A DNA stretch of 64,000 nucleotides. Origin: DASUPK01 sp963797265. GTDB taxonomy: Bacteria; Actinomycetota; Thermoleophilia; Solirubrobacterales; 70-9. Below are positions 24,626 through 33,333 of the stretch, piece after piece. A model generated the notes under the pieces. The model worked only from the letters and a program-made list of their open reading frames with translations. It was not told the origin of the DNA and did not search any database. The stretch's first letter is position 1, and each line of letters begins with the position of its first letter. The position numbers and the translations under genes were made by a program. The stretch is taken from assembly GCA_963797265.1 (NCBI GenBank), contig CAWCOY010000003.1, forward strand, positions 310,001 to 374,000, written 5' to 3'.

Positions 24626-27600
24626 TCAGGCCTCCGAGGCCGGGCAAATCAAGCGGAAGTCGCACCAGGAGCAGATCTCCGGTGAGGGGCGCGGCTCGAA
24701 GTCCTGTCCGAGGATGCCCTCGCCGACCTCCAGCACGACGCCCTCTACCCGCTCCAGGTCGTCCGGCGAGCCGCCGACTGCGACCTTCTCGTCGGCGAGC
24801 ACGTACCAGTAGCTGCCGGCGGCTCCCTCGAGTCGCCAGGCCTCTCTGGCCGCGAGCCGGTAGATCGCCAGCTGCACGTCCGACTGAAGCTCTCGCGCTG
24901 GCTTCGGGTCGCCCGTCTTGTAATCGATCAGCTCGTACCCACCGCTGGGCAGCTCGTCGACGCGGTCGACCCGGCCCCGCAAATGATGGGGGCCGATCCG
25001 GAAGTCGAACTTGCGCTCGACCCAGCGGGGTTGGGAGCCGCTGGCCACCTCGCGCGCGTGGTAACGGCGCAGTGCGTCGATCGCCTTCTCGCGGAACTGG
25101 AGCTCGTCGTCGGACTCCCCGAAGCCCGACCTCCGCCACGCTGCGGCGAACAGAGACATCAGCCGCTCGAGGCTGCCTGGGTCGCCGGCTCCGGGTGTGG
25201 TGTCCGTGGGCCCCTCCGGTGGCGGCTGCTGCCCGTGGTAGCGCTCCAGCACCTGGTGGATGACGATCCCGAAGCGCTGATTGATGGTCGTCTCCTGCGG
25301 GATCCCGAAGACCCGGGCGAACTTGTACTTCAGCGGACAGGTTCGGTAGAGCTGGATGTCTGTGGCGGAGAGCGCGAGACCCTCGCCGCGGCGCGGCAGG
25401 AAGGCCTCGAGCGAGGGCTCATCGCGCTTGGCGATCAGCTCGCGCCGCCGCTTCGCTGCGCCCTCCTCGTCGAGGAGATAGGCGTCGAGCCCGGAGTCGT
25501 GCAGGGAGGAGCGCTGCTCAGGCGAGATCGCCTGGTCGAGCAGGTCGTTGACCGCCGTCAGGGAGTCGGAGACGGGCTCCTCGCCGGATCCCTGGATCAA
25601 CCCGGCCAGCTTGACCAGCTCGAGGAAGCGGGCCACCGCCCGGTTAACGTCAACGTAGGTGTCGAGGCGCGGCTCGCGGAGCTTGCCCCCCGCCCGCCAG
25701 GCCTCCTCGAGCACCTCGTCCTGGATCATCCGGTAGGTGGCCTGCAGGCCCTCGGCGGGGCCGAAGAGCTCTTCTCCGTGCTCCTGCTCGGTGGCGCCGA
25801 GCACGGCGCGCGCATCCTCGTAGAAGGGAGAGGGACGCGCATCTCCGTCCTCGCTCGCGGCCGGCCTCGCCAGCACAAGGTCGTCGGTCGCCCTGGTCAT
25901 CGCGACGTACAGGAGCCGCCTCGACTCCTCCTCGTGCGACGGCGTAGGGGCGCCGACGCCGGGCGGTACGGCCGGCGACCCGGCGGGGGCCGAGCCCGGC
26001 ACCGCTCCGGCGTTCAGGCCCACGACGTAGACGCGCGCGAATTCGAGGCCCTTCGTGCGCTCGAGCGGCATCACTCTGACCGCACCGGCGAGCGGCTCGC
26101 TCTGCTCCTCCAACATCCCCTCGGGTGGATCCTCGACCGCACCAGCCGAGGCCCCGCGCATGCCTCCAGCCTCCGAGACCGCCACCAGATAGCGGACGAA
26201 GTCGCGGTTCGAGCCTCCTGGCTCCCGGCGGGTCCAGGTCTCGGCCAGCTCGCCGAGGCGAGACAGATTGCGCAGGCGCTCGGCGGCCTCCGGATGGGCG
26301 GCGAACAGGCGGTGGCGGCGGAAGCCGATGCGCTCGATCAGGCGCCGGACGAAGACGTCGGCGCGCATCTCGCCCATCGCGCGGGCGGCGGCGCGGTGGA
26401 GCTGGAGGAACTCCCTGATCCGATCCCGCGCCTCGGGCGGGATCTGCGGGCTCTCGAGCGAGGCCTCGAGGGCGGAGACCATGTCCAGCTTGCGCCGGCG
26501 TGCGATGGTCGTGCAGCGAGCGAGATCGACAGAGCGCAATTCCACGGGCGGCCGGCTGAGTGCGCGGACGGCCGCGGCGGCATCGGTCGGATCGGCGAGC
26601 AGACGAAGCCAGGCGATCACATCGCGGATCTCGGGCCGCTGGAAGAAGGCGCCGGGGCCACTGAGCCGGTAGGGCACGCGCCGCTCCTCGAGGGCCGCCG
26701 CGATCGCCCGTGCGGGACCTCCGTCCCGCGGCACCGCGACACAGATCTTCTCCATCTTCACCTCGCCGGCCGCGAGCGCGGCCTCGATATCGCGCGCGAC
26801 CGCCTGTGCTTCCGCCCGATCGTTGGTCCCGCACCAAAAGCGGACCCGGGTCGCCGGTCCGGCCGCACGGCGGGGGATCACCCCTCCGCCGGCGGCGGGG
26901 GCTACGACCGCGTGCGCGGCATCGAGCAGGTCGCCGCCGTAGCGCCAGGCGGGCTCCAGCGTGACCTCGCTCGGCCCGATCGCCTGTCGGGCCCAGACAG
27001 AAGCCGCATCGCACGGTCCCCGGCCCTGTTCGTCATCGCAGGAGAGCACCACGGAGGCGGAGGCGTCGGCCAGCGCCTCGATCAGCGAGCGCTCGGCCGG
27101 GCAGGCGTCCTCGAGCTCGTCGACGATCAGGTGAGGGAACCGCGCGGCGATCCCTCCGGCCAGCGCCGGCCGCTCCGCGAGCAGCCTGGTCAGCTCGAGT
27201 ACGGCGTCGATGTCATCCATCGCGCCGGCCGCGTGGAGCATCGAGTCGTGCATCTCGTAGATCTCCGCGAACTCCCGCTCCCGGGCGGCGGAGTCGCGCT
27301 CGGAGCGCGAGCCGCCGGCCTGCCCGTCGGCCCAGCGCGCAAAGCGCTCCGCCGTCACTCCGGCGGACTTCAGGGCATCGATTCGATCGACGATCCGGGC
27401 GAGCAGCCCGGCCGGGTTCCCTCGGATCTCGTGCCTGCGGAGCGGGAGCTCGTCGATTCGGTCGAGCAGCATCGCGAGGCGCTCGGCCGGGCTCAGGGAC
27501 TCGAAGAATGGGTCGATCTCCGCCTCGGTCGCGTGCTCGCGGAGGAGCCGCGCCGCCGCAACCGGATGGGTGTGCACGACGAGCTCCTCGTAGGCGGATT

Positions 27601-27829
27601 CGATCGTCGACTCCGCGCGCATCCGGATTCGCCTGGCCGCCGCGACCGACCGCGTGAGCACCAGAGCTCCGTCTCCCTCCTCGATGAGGCGGGCCAGTCT
27701 GCGCGCCAGCGACTCGGTGCGGCCGCTTCCCGCCACGCCCAGCACGAGCAGCGCGCCGTCGGCGTGCGCGACGACGGCGCCCTGCTGCTCGGTCAGCCCC
27801 GGGGGCCCGTGGTCGCGCTCGTCTCCCAT
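24626..27829 (-). CDS. UvrD/Rep-like helicase fused to an AddB-type PD-(D/E)XK nuclease
   Basis: 1067 residues, likely DNA-end processing. The motor domains are recognisable (LTRSVAAARRIRMRAE motif Ia, LIVDELEDACPAE motif II, RTKGLEFARVYVVGLN motif V, SRRLLYVAMTRATDDLVLA motif VI). Walker A reads GVAGSGRTES with Arg37 replacing the essential lysine, and motif III is degenerate (SCDDEQG). The C-terminal nuclease has IDYKTGDPK and the iron-sulfur cysteines TCPLKYKF plus CSWCDFRLIC, as in AddB/AdnA. No partner subunit lies in the window. The motor may be weak or inactive, with the nuclease retained. A TAGCCT box ends 8 bases before the ATG. Confidence 0.85.
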   Translation of the reverse strand: MGDERDHGPPGLTEQQGAVVAHADGALLVLGVAGSGRTESLARRLARLIEEGDGALVLTRSVAAARRIRMRAESTIESAYEELVVHTHPVAAARLLREHATEAEIDPFFESLSPAERLAMLLDRIDELPLRRHEIRGNPAGLLARIVDRIDALKSAGVTAERFARWADGQAGGSRSERDSAAREREFAEIYEMHDSMLHAAGAMDDIDAVLELTRLLAERPALAGGIAARFPHLIVDELEDACPAERSLIEALADASASVVLSCDDEQGRGPCDAASVWARQAIGPSEVTLEPAWRYGGDLLDAAHAVVAPAAGGGVIPRRAAGPATRVRFWCGTNDRAEAQAVARDIEAALAAGEVKMEKICVAVPRDGGPARAIAAALEERRVPYRLSGPGAFFQRPEIRDVIAWLRLLADPTDAAAAVRALSRPPVELRSVDLARCTTIARRRKLDMVSALEASLESPQIPPEARDRIREFLQLHRAAARAMGEMRADVFVRRLIERIGFRRHRLFAAHPEAAERLRNLSRLGELAETWTRREPGGSNRDFVRYLVAVSEAGGMRGASAGAVEDPPEGMLEEQSEPLAGAVRVMPLERTKGLEFARVYVVGLNAGAVPGSAPAGSPAVPPGVGAPTPSHEEESRRLLYVAMTRATDDLVLARPAASEDGDARPSPFYEDARAVLGATEQEHGEELFGPAEGLQATYRMIQDEVLEEAWRAGGKLREPRLDTYVDVNRAVARFLELVKLAGLIQGSGEEPVSDSLTAVNDLLDQAISPEQRSSLHDSGLDAYLLDEEGAAKRRRELIAKRDEPSLEAFLPRRGEGLALSATDIQLYRTCPLKYKFARVFGIPQETTINQRFGIVIHQVLERYHGQQPPPEGPTDTTPGAGDPGSLERLMSLFAAAWRRSGFGESDDELQFREKAIDALRRYHAREVASGSQPRWVERKFDFRIGPHHLRGRVDRVDELPSGGYELIDYKTGDPKPARELQSDVQLAIYRLAAREAWRLEGAAGSYWYVLADEKVAVGGSPDDLERVEGVVLEVGEGILGQDFEPRPSPEICSWCDFRLICPASEA

Positions 27830-27908
27830 TCGAATTCAGGCTAGTCCATGCCACAGCCGCCACCGTTCGGCCGCGAACCTGTCGCTAACCTCGCCCGCGT
27901 GGTCGCCT

Positions 27909-28781
27909 ATGACTGACGCCCCAGGCGGCGAACCGGGGCGGGCTCCCGCCTCCGCCGGACCGAGCGACGAGCAGTGGACAGCCGCCTGCCGCCGGGCAGT
28001 CGAGGTGCAGCGGAAGGTCTTCGAAGAGCACCGCACCATCGCCCAGCGGACGCAGTACGAGGATGTCGGCGCGGGTGGTGACCGGACGCTGGCGATCGAC
28101 CGGCTCTGCGAGGACGCGGTCTTCGAGGAGCTCGATGCTCTCCATCGCGAGGGTCACGACTTCACCGCCGTCTCGGAGGAGCGCGGCTCGGTCGCGTTCG
28201 GCGACGCCGATTCCCCGCTGCGCGTGATCATCGACCCGATCGACGGGTCGCTGAACGCCCGGCGGACGATTCCGCTGCACAGCCTGAGCGTCGCCGTGGC
28301 CGATGGCGACTCCATGGATGACGTCACCTTCGGGTACGTCTACGAGTTCGGCGCAAGCGAGGAGTTCGTCGCCAGCATCGACGGCGATGCACTGCTCGAC
28401 GGCCGCCCGCTCGAGGTCGCGACCGGCGAGGGCCTCGAGGTGATCGCGCTGGAGGCGACCAAGCCCGAGCGGGTCCTGAAGGCGGCCGAGCTGCTCCAGG
28501 GGCGTGCCTACCGGATCCGCGTGCCGGGGTCGATTGCCGTGGCGCTCTGTTACGTGGCCGCAGGCCGCTACGACGGCATGATCACCACGCGCAACGCGCG
28601 CTCGGTCGACGCGGCCGCCGGCCAGCTGATCGCACGGTGCGCCGGGGCCGCTCTCGAGTTCGCAGGCGGTGGGCTCGCCGACGCGCCACTCGGCCTCGTC
28701 GCCCGCTACGACGTAGCCGCAGCCCGTACGGCGGAGGACCTTCGCGTGCTGCGCGAGGCCCAGGACGCCGTGCATGCCTGA
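27909..28781 (+). CDS. inositol monophosphatase-family protein
   Basis: 290 residues. The lithium-sensitive phosphatase motifs are present: TAVSEERGSV (metal-binding glutamates), DPIDGSLNARR (motif 2), and a C-terminal NARSVDAAAGQLIARCAGA (normally WDxAAG; here SVDAAAG). It probably removes phosphate from inositol, fructose-1,6-bisphosphate or 3'-phosphoadenosine phosphate. The N-terminal 20 residues are low-complexity. The stop overlaps the following metalloprotease gene by 8 bp. Confidence 0.85.
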   Translation: MTDAPGGEPGRAPASAGPSDEQWTAACRRAVEVQRKVFEEHRTIAQRTQYEDVGAGGDRTLAIDRLCEDAVFEELDALHREGHDFTAVSEERGSVAFGDADSPLRVIIDPIDGSLNARRTIPLHSLSVAVADGDSMDDVTFGYVYEFGASEEFVASIDGDALLDGRPLEVATGEGLEVIALEATKPERVLKAAELLQGRAYRIRVPGSIAVALCYVAAGRYDGMITTRNARSVDAAAGQLIARCAGAALEFAGGGLADAPLGLVARYDVAAARTAEDLRVLREAQDAVHA

Positions 28782-29862
28782 GCGATTGGTCGACTGGGGA
28801 CTCGCCGAGCGACTCGCCCTGGCGCTCTCCGGCTCAGGCCCCAGCTGGGACGGGAGCGAGGCGGAGCTCCGCTCGGAATCGGATCGGGCCGCCCGCCTGG
28901 TCCGCCGCTACACGGGGCTCCGGCCGAAGAGCCGGTTGCCGGAGGCCGAGCTCGTCGACCGGGCCGAGTGGGCCCGAGTCAACCTCGAGTCCTTCGAGGA
29001 CCTCTCCGCGAGGGTCGAAGAGCAGCTCGATCAGCGGATGTCGGATTCGAGCAACGGCCGCGCCGCGGGGATCCAGCGCAGGATCGTGCGCACCGCGACC
29101 GGGGCCGAGGTCGGCCTTGCGATCGGCTACCTCTCGCAGCGGGTGATCGGCCAGTACGACGTCGCGCTGATCGGCCCGGCCCGTGCGCCCAGGCTGCTTT
29201 TCGTTGGGCCAAACCTCTCCTCCGCACGAGCGCGCCTCGAGGTGGACCGCGACCTGTTCCTGCGCTGGATCGCCCTCCACGAGACCACCCATGCCGTCCA
29301 CTTCGCCTCCGTGCCATGGCTGCGGGAGCACATCGGCGGGATCGCCGAGGAGCTGTTCGAGAAGGCAGCCGTGGAGGTGAAGCCCACCGAGATTCTCGGA
29401 AAGCTCGTTCGCCTCGACCCGCGGGAGCTGCTGCGGTCGGTGAAGAGCGGCGAGCTGGCGACGCTGCTCCTCCCCGAGGACCAGCGCCGGCTGGTCGATC
29501 GCCTGACCGCGAGCATGACGCTGGTCGAGGGCTACGCGGAGCACGTCATGGACGCCGTCGGCGACCAGCTCGACCCGAGATACACGGATCTGCGCCGTGC
29601 GCTCGACCGGGACCGCGAGCGCCGCGGCCTGCTCGACACGTTCCTGGCCAGGGTCCTGGGCCTCGAGATGAAGATGGCCCAGTACCGGCGCGGGAAGGCC
29701 TTTGCCGACGAGGTCGTCCGCTTGCACGGCATCAGGACGCTCAACCGGGCCTGGAGCGAGCCGGAGGCGCTGCCGGGGCCCGAGGAGCTCGATCACCCGG
29801 ACGAGTGGGTCGACCGGGTGGGAGCGGCGCGCCAGAGGCGGCTCTTCACCCTCTTTCGCTGA
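28774..29862 (+). CDS. zinc-dependent metalloprotease, DUF2342 family
   Basis: 362 residues. The zinc motif HETTH is at residues 169-173 (IALHETTHAVHF), with a likely third ligand in EGYAEHVMD about 80 residues later. N-terminal VDWGLAERLALAL and DRAEWARVNLESFEDL are typical of the family that is annotated as coenzyme F420 biosynthesis-associated in Actinobacteria. Cytoplasmic; substrate unknown. It overlaps the inositol phosphatase-like gene and is probably co-transcribed with it. Confidence 0.9.
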   Translation: MPERLVDWGLAERLALALSGSGPSWDGSEAELRSESDRAARLVRRYTGLRPKSRLPEAELVDRAEWARVNLESFEDLSARVEEQLDQRMSDSSNGRAAGIQRRIVRTATGAEVGLAIGYLSQRVIGQYDVALIGPARAPRLLFVGPNLSSARARLEVDRDLFLRWIALHETTHAVHFASVPWLREHIGGIAEELFEKAAVEVKPTEILGKLVRLDPRELLRSVKSGELATLLLPEDQRRLVDRLTASMTLVEGYAEHVMDAVGDQLDPRYTDLRRALDRDRERRGLLDTFLARVLGLEMKMAQYRRGKAFADEVVRLHGIRTLNRAWSEPEALPGPEELDHPDEWVDRVGAARQRRLFTLFR

Positions 29863-29892
29863 GCGTGTAACCGCTCCCGCCCGCTCGGTTAA

Positions 29893-29920
29893 GAACATGT
29901 GTTCGCGAAACATGTGTTCG
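29893..29920. promoter_or_regulatory. two LexA/SOS-box-like repeats upstream of coiled-coil gene
   Basis: GAACATGTGTTC at 29893-29904 is a perfect palindrome and fits the actinobacterial/Bacillus-type SOS consensus GAAC-N4-GTTC. A second AACATGTGTT core occurs 15 bp further on (29909-29918) in the context AAACATGTGTTCG. They are 70-100 bp upstream of ATG 29991, a promoter position. LexA binding is inferred from the consensus. Confidence 0.55.
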
Positions 29921-29990
29921 GTGCTAGCCTGCCGAACTCGCCGAAAGCGACGAATCCGACGTAAGCAAAGCTGAAGGGACCAGAGCCGAT

Positions 29991-30449
29991 ATGGCCACCA
30001 AGACCAGCACCACCACCAGCAAGACCGAGACGAAGACAACTCAGGCGACCACCGACGGCGGCAAGCCTTCGGACCAGGCCCTGCAGGCCGTGGACGTCGC
30101 CATCGGCGTCGGCCCCACGGTTGCCGAGAACGTCAAGACCACCGCCGAGACCTGGACCAACTCCGAGACGCGCTCTCAGGAGATCGACACGCTCCAGAAG
30201 AAGGTTCAGACCCTCCGCAAGTCCGAGGGCCGCAAGAGCGAGGTCGAGACCCTGCGCAAGCGGCTCGCCGCTGAGCTCGAGAAGGCCGAGGCGAAGGGCG
30301 GGGACGTCCGCCGCCAGGTCACCGATCAGCTCATCGGCCAGGCGCGCAAGGCGCGTGGCCGCGTCGAGCCGGTCTACCGCGAGCGAGTCGAGCCGGTCTA
30401 CAAGAAGCGCGTGGAGCCCACCGTCAAGAGGGTGCGCGAGCTCGTCTGA
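29991..30449 (+). CDS. basic coiled-coil protein of unknown function
   Basis: 152 residues. Threonine/lysine-rich N-terminus (TKTSTTTSKTETKTTQATTD), a central part PTVAENVKTTAETW, then heptad-rich helices (IDTLQKKVQTLRKSEGRKSEVETLRKRLAAELEKAEAK) and a C-terminal repeat RVEPVYRERVEPVYKKRVEP. Strongly charged and helical, resembling phasin- or apolipoprotein-like and nucleoid-associated helical proteins, but I cannot assign a family. A good terminator follows 93 bases after the stop. The two SOS-box-like sequences upstream hint at damage-inducible expression. Confidence 0.75.
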   Translation: MATKTSTTTSKTETKTTQATTDGGKPSDQALQAVDVAIGVGPTVAENVKTTAETWTNSETRSQEIDTLQKKVQTLRKSEGRKSEVETLRKRLAAELEKAEAKGGDVRRQVTDQLIGQARKARGRVEPVYRERVEPVYKKRVEPTVKRVRELV

Positions 30450-30470
30450 TCGCTTAGCCCGGGCCGCCTC

Positions 30471-30534
30471 GAGAGGTGGCGCGCCCGGAGAAGTTCCGCT
30501 CACCGTCAGGACGGGCGGAAAGCAGCAACCTCTC
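30471..30534 (+). ncRNA. possible structured RNA segment before terminator
   Basis: Outer helix GAGAGGT (30471-30477) with ACCTCTC (30528-30534); inner helix TTCCGC (30494-30499) with GCGGAA (30515-30520), stacked on CCGT/ACGG closed by a CAGG loop. All arms pair perfectly. The element ends 7 bases before an intrinsic terminator and lies between the coiled-coil gene and mrp. It could be a 3' UTR structure, a small RNA, or an attenuator-type leader for mrp. No known RNA family recognised. Confidence 0.35.
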
Positions 30535-30541
30535 CTCCCAA

Positions 30542-30570
30542 GAAAACCGGGCCCTCGTGGCCCGGTTTTC
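30542..30570 (+). terminator. intrinsic terminator after the coiled-coil gene
   Basis: GAAAACCGGGCC and GGCCCGGTTTTC form a perfect 12 bp stem around a CTCGT loop, with the 3' arm ending in TTTTC. It separates the coiled-coil gene from mrp, which then appears to start from its own TAGACT promoter at 30615. Confidence 0.88.
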
Positions 30571-30627
30571 GCGTGTAGCAACCCCCCGGGACGGGGGCAA
30601 CAACCCGTGGTCCCTAGACTTTCAGTC

Positions 30628-31785
30628 GTGCCGAACAAAGAACAGATAACCGAGAAGCTCTCGCACGTGATCGACCCCGAGCTCCGCCGCTCGATCGTGG
30701 AGCTCGGAATGGTGCGATCGATCGAGATCCGCGACGACGGGCGGGTCGAGGTCGTGGTCTCGCTGACCACCCCCGGTTGCCCGATTCGATCTCATTTCCA
30801 GCAGGCCGTGGTCAAGAACGTCGGCGAGCTGGAGGGGGTCAACTCGGTGGAAGTCGGATTCGACGTCCTCTCGGAAGGCGAGAAGTCCGACCTCCAGCAG
30901 AAGCTCGGCCGCCCGAAGCTCCCCGAGGGGGCGTTGGCGCAGGTCAAGAACGTGATCTGCGTCGCCTCCGGCAAGGGCGGTGTCGGCAAGTCCACGATGA
31001 CCGCCAACCTGGCCGCCGCCCTCCACGCCGAGGGCCACAAAGCCGGGGCGCTCGATTGCGACGTCTACGGCTACTCGATCCCGAGGATGCTCGGGATCAA
31101 CCGCAAGCCGGACGTCTCGCCGGAGCGCAAGATAATCCCGCCGGTATCCCCCGCCGGGCCGAGCGTGATGTCGATCGGCTTCTTCGTCGAGGAGAACGCT
31201 GCCGTCGTCTGGCGCGGCCCGATGCTCCATAAGGCCATCCAGCAGTTCCTCGAGGACGTCGCCTGGGACGAGCTCGACTATCTGCTGCTCGACTTGCCGC
31301 CGGGAACCGGCGACGTCTCGATGACGCTCGCCCAGCTGCTTCCCCAGGCGAAGATCCTGATCGTCACCACGCCGCAGCCGGCCGCGCAGAGCGTCGCCCG
31401 GCGTGCCGCAGAGATGGCGGGCAAGGTCGATCTCGAGCTGCTCGGCGTGATCGAGAACATGTCGGCCTTCACCGGGCCCGATGGCGAGCGCGTGGCGATC
31501 TTCGGTGAGGGTGGCGGACAGCTGCTGGCCGACGAGCTCGACGTGCCGCTGCTCGCCAAGGTGCCGCTCTCCAGCGAGCTCCGCGAGCATGCCGACGTGG
31601 GCAAGCCGCTGGTGATCGAGGATCCCGACGCTCCCGCCTCCCAGATGATTCGCGACGCCGCGCGCGGCATCGTTGCGGCCACCCCGGTCGAGCTTCCCGT
31701 CATGCAGGTGGCGGCCGCCGCAGCGGCTCCCGCTCCGACCAACGGCGGCGGCGCCAGCGGCACCGAGCTCCCGATGGTGCAGTAG
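30628..31785 (+). CDS. mrp: Mrp/ApbC-type P-loop ATPase, iron-sulfur cluster carrier family
   Basis: 385 residues. The N-terminal MIP18/DUF59 domain (VIDPELRRSIVELGMVRSI, TTPGCPIRSHF) precedes the deviant Walker A GKGGVGKS at 115-122, DCDVYGYSIPRMLG, and the Walker B-like DYLLLDLPPGTGDVSMTLAQ. The CxxC cluster-binding motif usual in ApbC/NBP35 is absent: the segment reads NMSAFTGPDGERVAIFG. The C-terminal 35 residues are alanine/proline-rich. GTG 30628 is preceded 7 bases upstream by TAGACT and has no ribosome binding site, consistent with a leaderless mRNA. Confidence 0.92.
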   Translation: MPNKEQITEKLSHVIDPELRRSIVELGMVRSIEIRDDGRVEVVVSLTTPGCPIRSHFQQAVVKNVGELEGVNSVEVGFDVLSEGEKSDLQQKLGRPKLPEGALAQVKNVICVASGKGGVGKSTMTANLAAALHAEGHKAGALDCDVYGYSIPRMLGINRKPDVSPERKIIPPVSPAGPSVMSIGFFVEENAAVVWRGPMLHKAIQQFLEDVAWDELDYLLLDLPPGTGDVSMTLAQLLPQAKILIVTTPQPAAQSVARRAAEMAGKVDLELLGVIENMSAFTGPDGERVAIFGEGGGQLLADELDVPLLAKVPLSSELREHADVGKPLVIEDPDAPASQMIRDAARGIVAATPVELPVMQVAAAAAAPAPTNGGGASGTELPMVQ

Positions 31786-31789
31786 GCGG

Positions 31790-33058
31790 ATGCCTCTCCG
31801 CTGGCGGGCGACCGCCGCGGTCCTCGTCTGCGCGCTCCATCTGGCTCTGTTCGCGCCGGCGATCGGCGATTGGTCGTCGGTCCTGGTCAACGACTTCGCG
31901 CCCCAGGCGAAGGCGATCAGGGACGGCGATCTTCCCTACCGGGACCAGGAGATCGAGTATCCGCCGCTCTCGGTGCCCGTGCTCATCGCCCCCGCCTACT
32001 TCGAGGACTCGACCCAGGGCTTCATCGACGGCTTCATGTGGGAGATGCTCGCCTTCGACCTGGCGATCATCGTGCTCGTAGCGCTCGCCCTGCCCGGCCA
32101 GGCGAGCAGGGTGCTGTCGGCGCTCGGGGTCTACACGGTCGGGCTCGTGACCCTCTCTGGGCTGGTGCTTGACTCCTCGCTGATCGACTACGGGCCGCTG
32201 GCGCTCGACCGCTTCGATCTTGTGCCGGCGCTCTTTGTGCTTGCGGCCGTGCTCGCACGCGACCGGGGCCGATCCGCCGCCTGGTCGGGGCTGCTCTCGG
32301 TCGGCGTGGCGATCAAGGCGTTCCCGCTATTTCTATATCCGGCTCTTCTGCGCGGCGAGCGCAACCTGCGGCGGGTGATCGTCGCGGGCGCGATCCCGCT
32401 GCTGCTCTGTGCCGCGGCGGTGATCGTGATGGGCGATGAGTTCGGGTCTGCGATCAGCTACCACACCGAACGAACCCTCCAGGTGGAGAGCCTCGGCGCG
32501 AGCGCGTTCGAGGTCGCCCACGTCCTCGGGGCCTCGGGAATCGCGACGGGGGTCGGGCACGGGGGCTTTGAGATCTCTGCCTCGGGGGCGACGGCTGCTC
32601 GCTGGGCCTCGGTCGTGCTGGGCGCGGCGGGCTACCTGTGGATCGTCTGGGCCGGATGGCGCTCTCGGGCGACCAATTTCGAGCTCGTCTGTGCCCTGCT
32701 CGCGGTGCTGATCGTCTTCGCGCCGGTGCTCTCGCCGCAGTTCCTGCTCTGGCTCTTGCCGGTCTCCGCCTGCGCCTACGGGCTGCGCAGGGAGACCCTG
32801 GTCCTCCTCCTGGCGATCCTCTTCACCCAGATCGAGCTGCAGCACTACGACGGGGTCGATGCGCTGACCGGCAACTTCGTCTGGCCGCTGGCGGTCCGGA
32901 ACGTCCTCCTGCTCGTCTACCTGGCGCTGGTCGCGGGCCCGATCCTCCGGACCGAGGGCGCCGGCGGCCGCGAGGAACGTCAATCGTCCCTCGCGACCCC
33001 CGAAACCCCGCCTGATTCCCTGCCAGGCACCCCCAAGACTGCCCTTCGTACCCCTTGA
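31790..33058 (+). CDS. GT87/DUF2029-type membrane glycosyltransferase-like protein
   Basis: About 422 residues with some ten hydrophobic helices. The first helix is followed by a periplasmic loop with DFAPQAKAIRDGDLPYRDQEIEYPPLSVPV, where conserved acidic residues and the EYPP motif are typical of polyprenol-phosphate-dependent mannosyltransferases (DUF2029/GT87). It probably adds a mannose-type sugar to envelope glycolipids. The polyprenol-phosphate-mannose synthase-like gene at 7486-8214 could supply the donor. It starts 5 bp after the mrp stop codon. Confidence 0.82.
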   Translation: MPLRWRATAAVLVCALHLALFAPAIGDWSSVLVNDFAPQAKAIRDGDLPYRDQEIEYPPLSVPVLIAPAYFEDSTQGFIDGFMWEMLAFDLAIIVLVALALPGQASRVLSALGVYTVGLVTLSGLVLDSSLIDYGPLALDRFDLVPALFVLAAVLARDRGRSAAWSGLLSVGVAIKAFPLFLYPALLRGERNLRRVIVAGAIPLLLCAAAVIVMGDEFGSAISYHTERTLQVESLGASAFEVAHVLGASGIATGVGHGGFEISASGATAARWASVVLGAAGYLWIVWAGWRSRATNFELVCALLAVLIVFAPVLSPQFLLWLLPVSACAYGLRRETLVLLLAILFTQIELQHYDGVDALTGNFVWPLAVRNVLLLVYLALVAGPILRTEGAGGREERQSSLATPETPPDSLPGTPKTALRTP

Positions 33059-33333
33059 GCTGGGCGCTTCTTCGAGTCTCAGGCGAAGGTAACCGCGGCC
33101 GGCCCGAAAGACAACGCCGATTCAATGCAACAAACGTCGAGATTCTGGGCTCTGCCAGATCGCCGTGCAACTCGGTAAAGCGCTGCAAACACGACAAATC
33201 CACCGCATGGGTGCCCATTCGTGAGAACGGTTCGATCGCGCCGCGCAACATGTGGTTGCCGCACATTCGTTGGCTGCCTACTGCCTAATGGGGATCCGCA
33301 GGACGTACCGACGGGCTGCCGCTCGGGCGCCGA
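33059..33333. other. non-coding stretch, no gene recognised
   Basis: About 275 bases between the GT87-like gene and the TetR remnant. The 33100-33270 part is visibly less GC-rich than the surroundings and has no frame with credible codon use or family motifs. It may be decayed DNA adjoining the deletion scar. Confidence 0.5.

Noticed and set aside
24983..27844. Very long open frame on the plus strand (about 950 codons)
   Set aside because: It is antisense to the helicase-nuclease gene, has no family motifs, and is arginine/glycine/aspartate-rich as expected of a high-GC shadow frame.
30500..30534. Signal recognition particle RNA (GTCAGG, 10 bases, AGCAGC as in domain IV)
   Set aside because: The 10 bases between the two motifs are ACGGGCGGAA and cannot form the 3 bp stem with GGAA loop. 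The better fold pairs these bases differently.
33055..33288. Small open frames in the 33.1-33.3 kb gap on both strands
   Set aside because: No ribosome binding site, poor codon use and no recognisable sequence; more likely decayed DNA.
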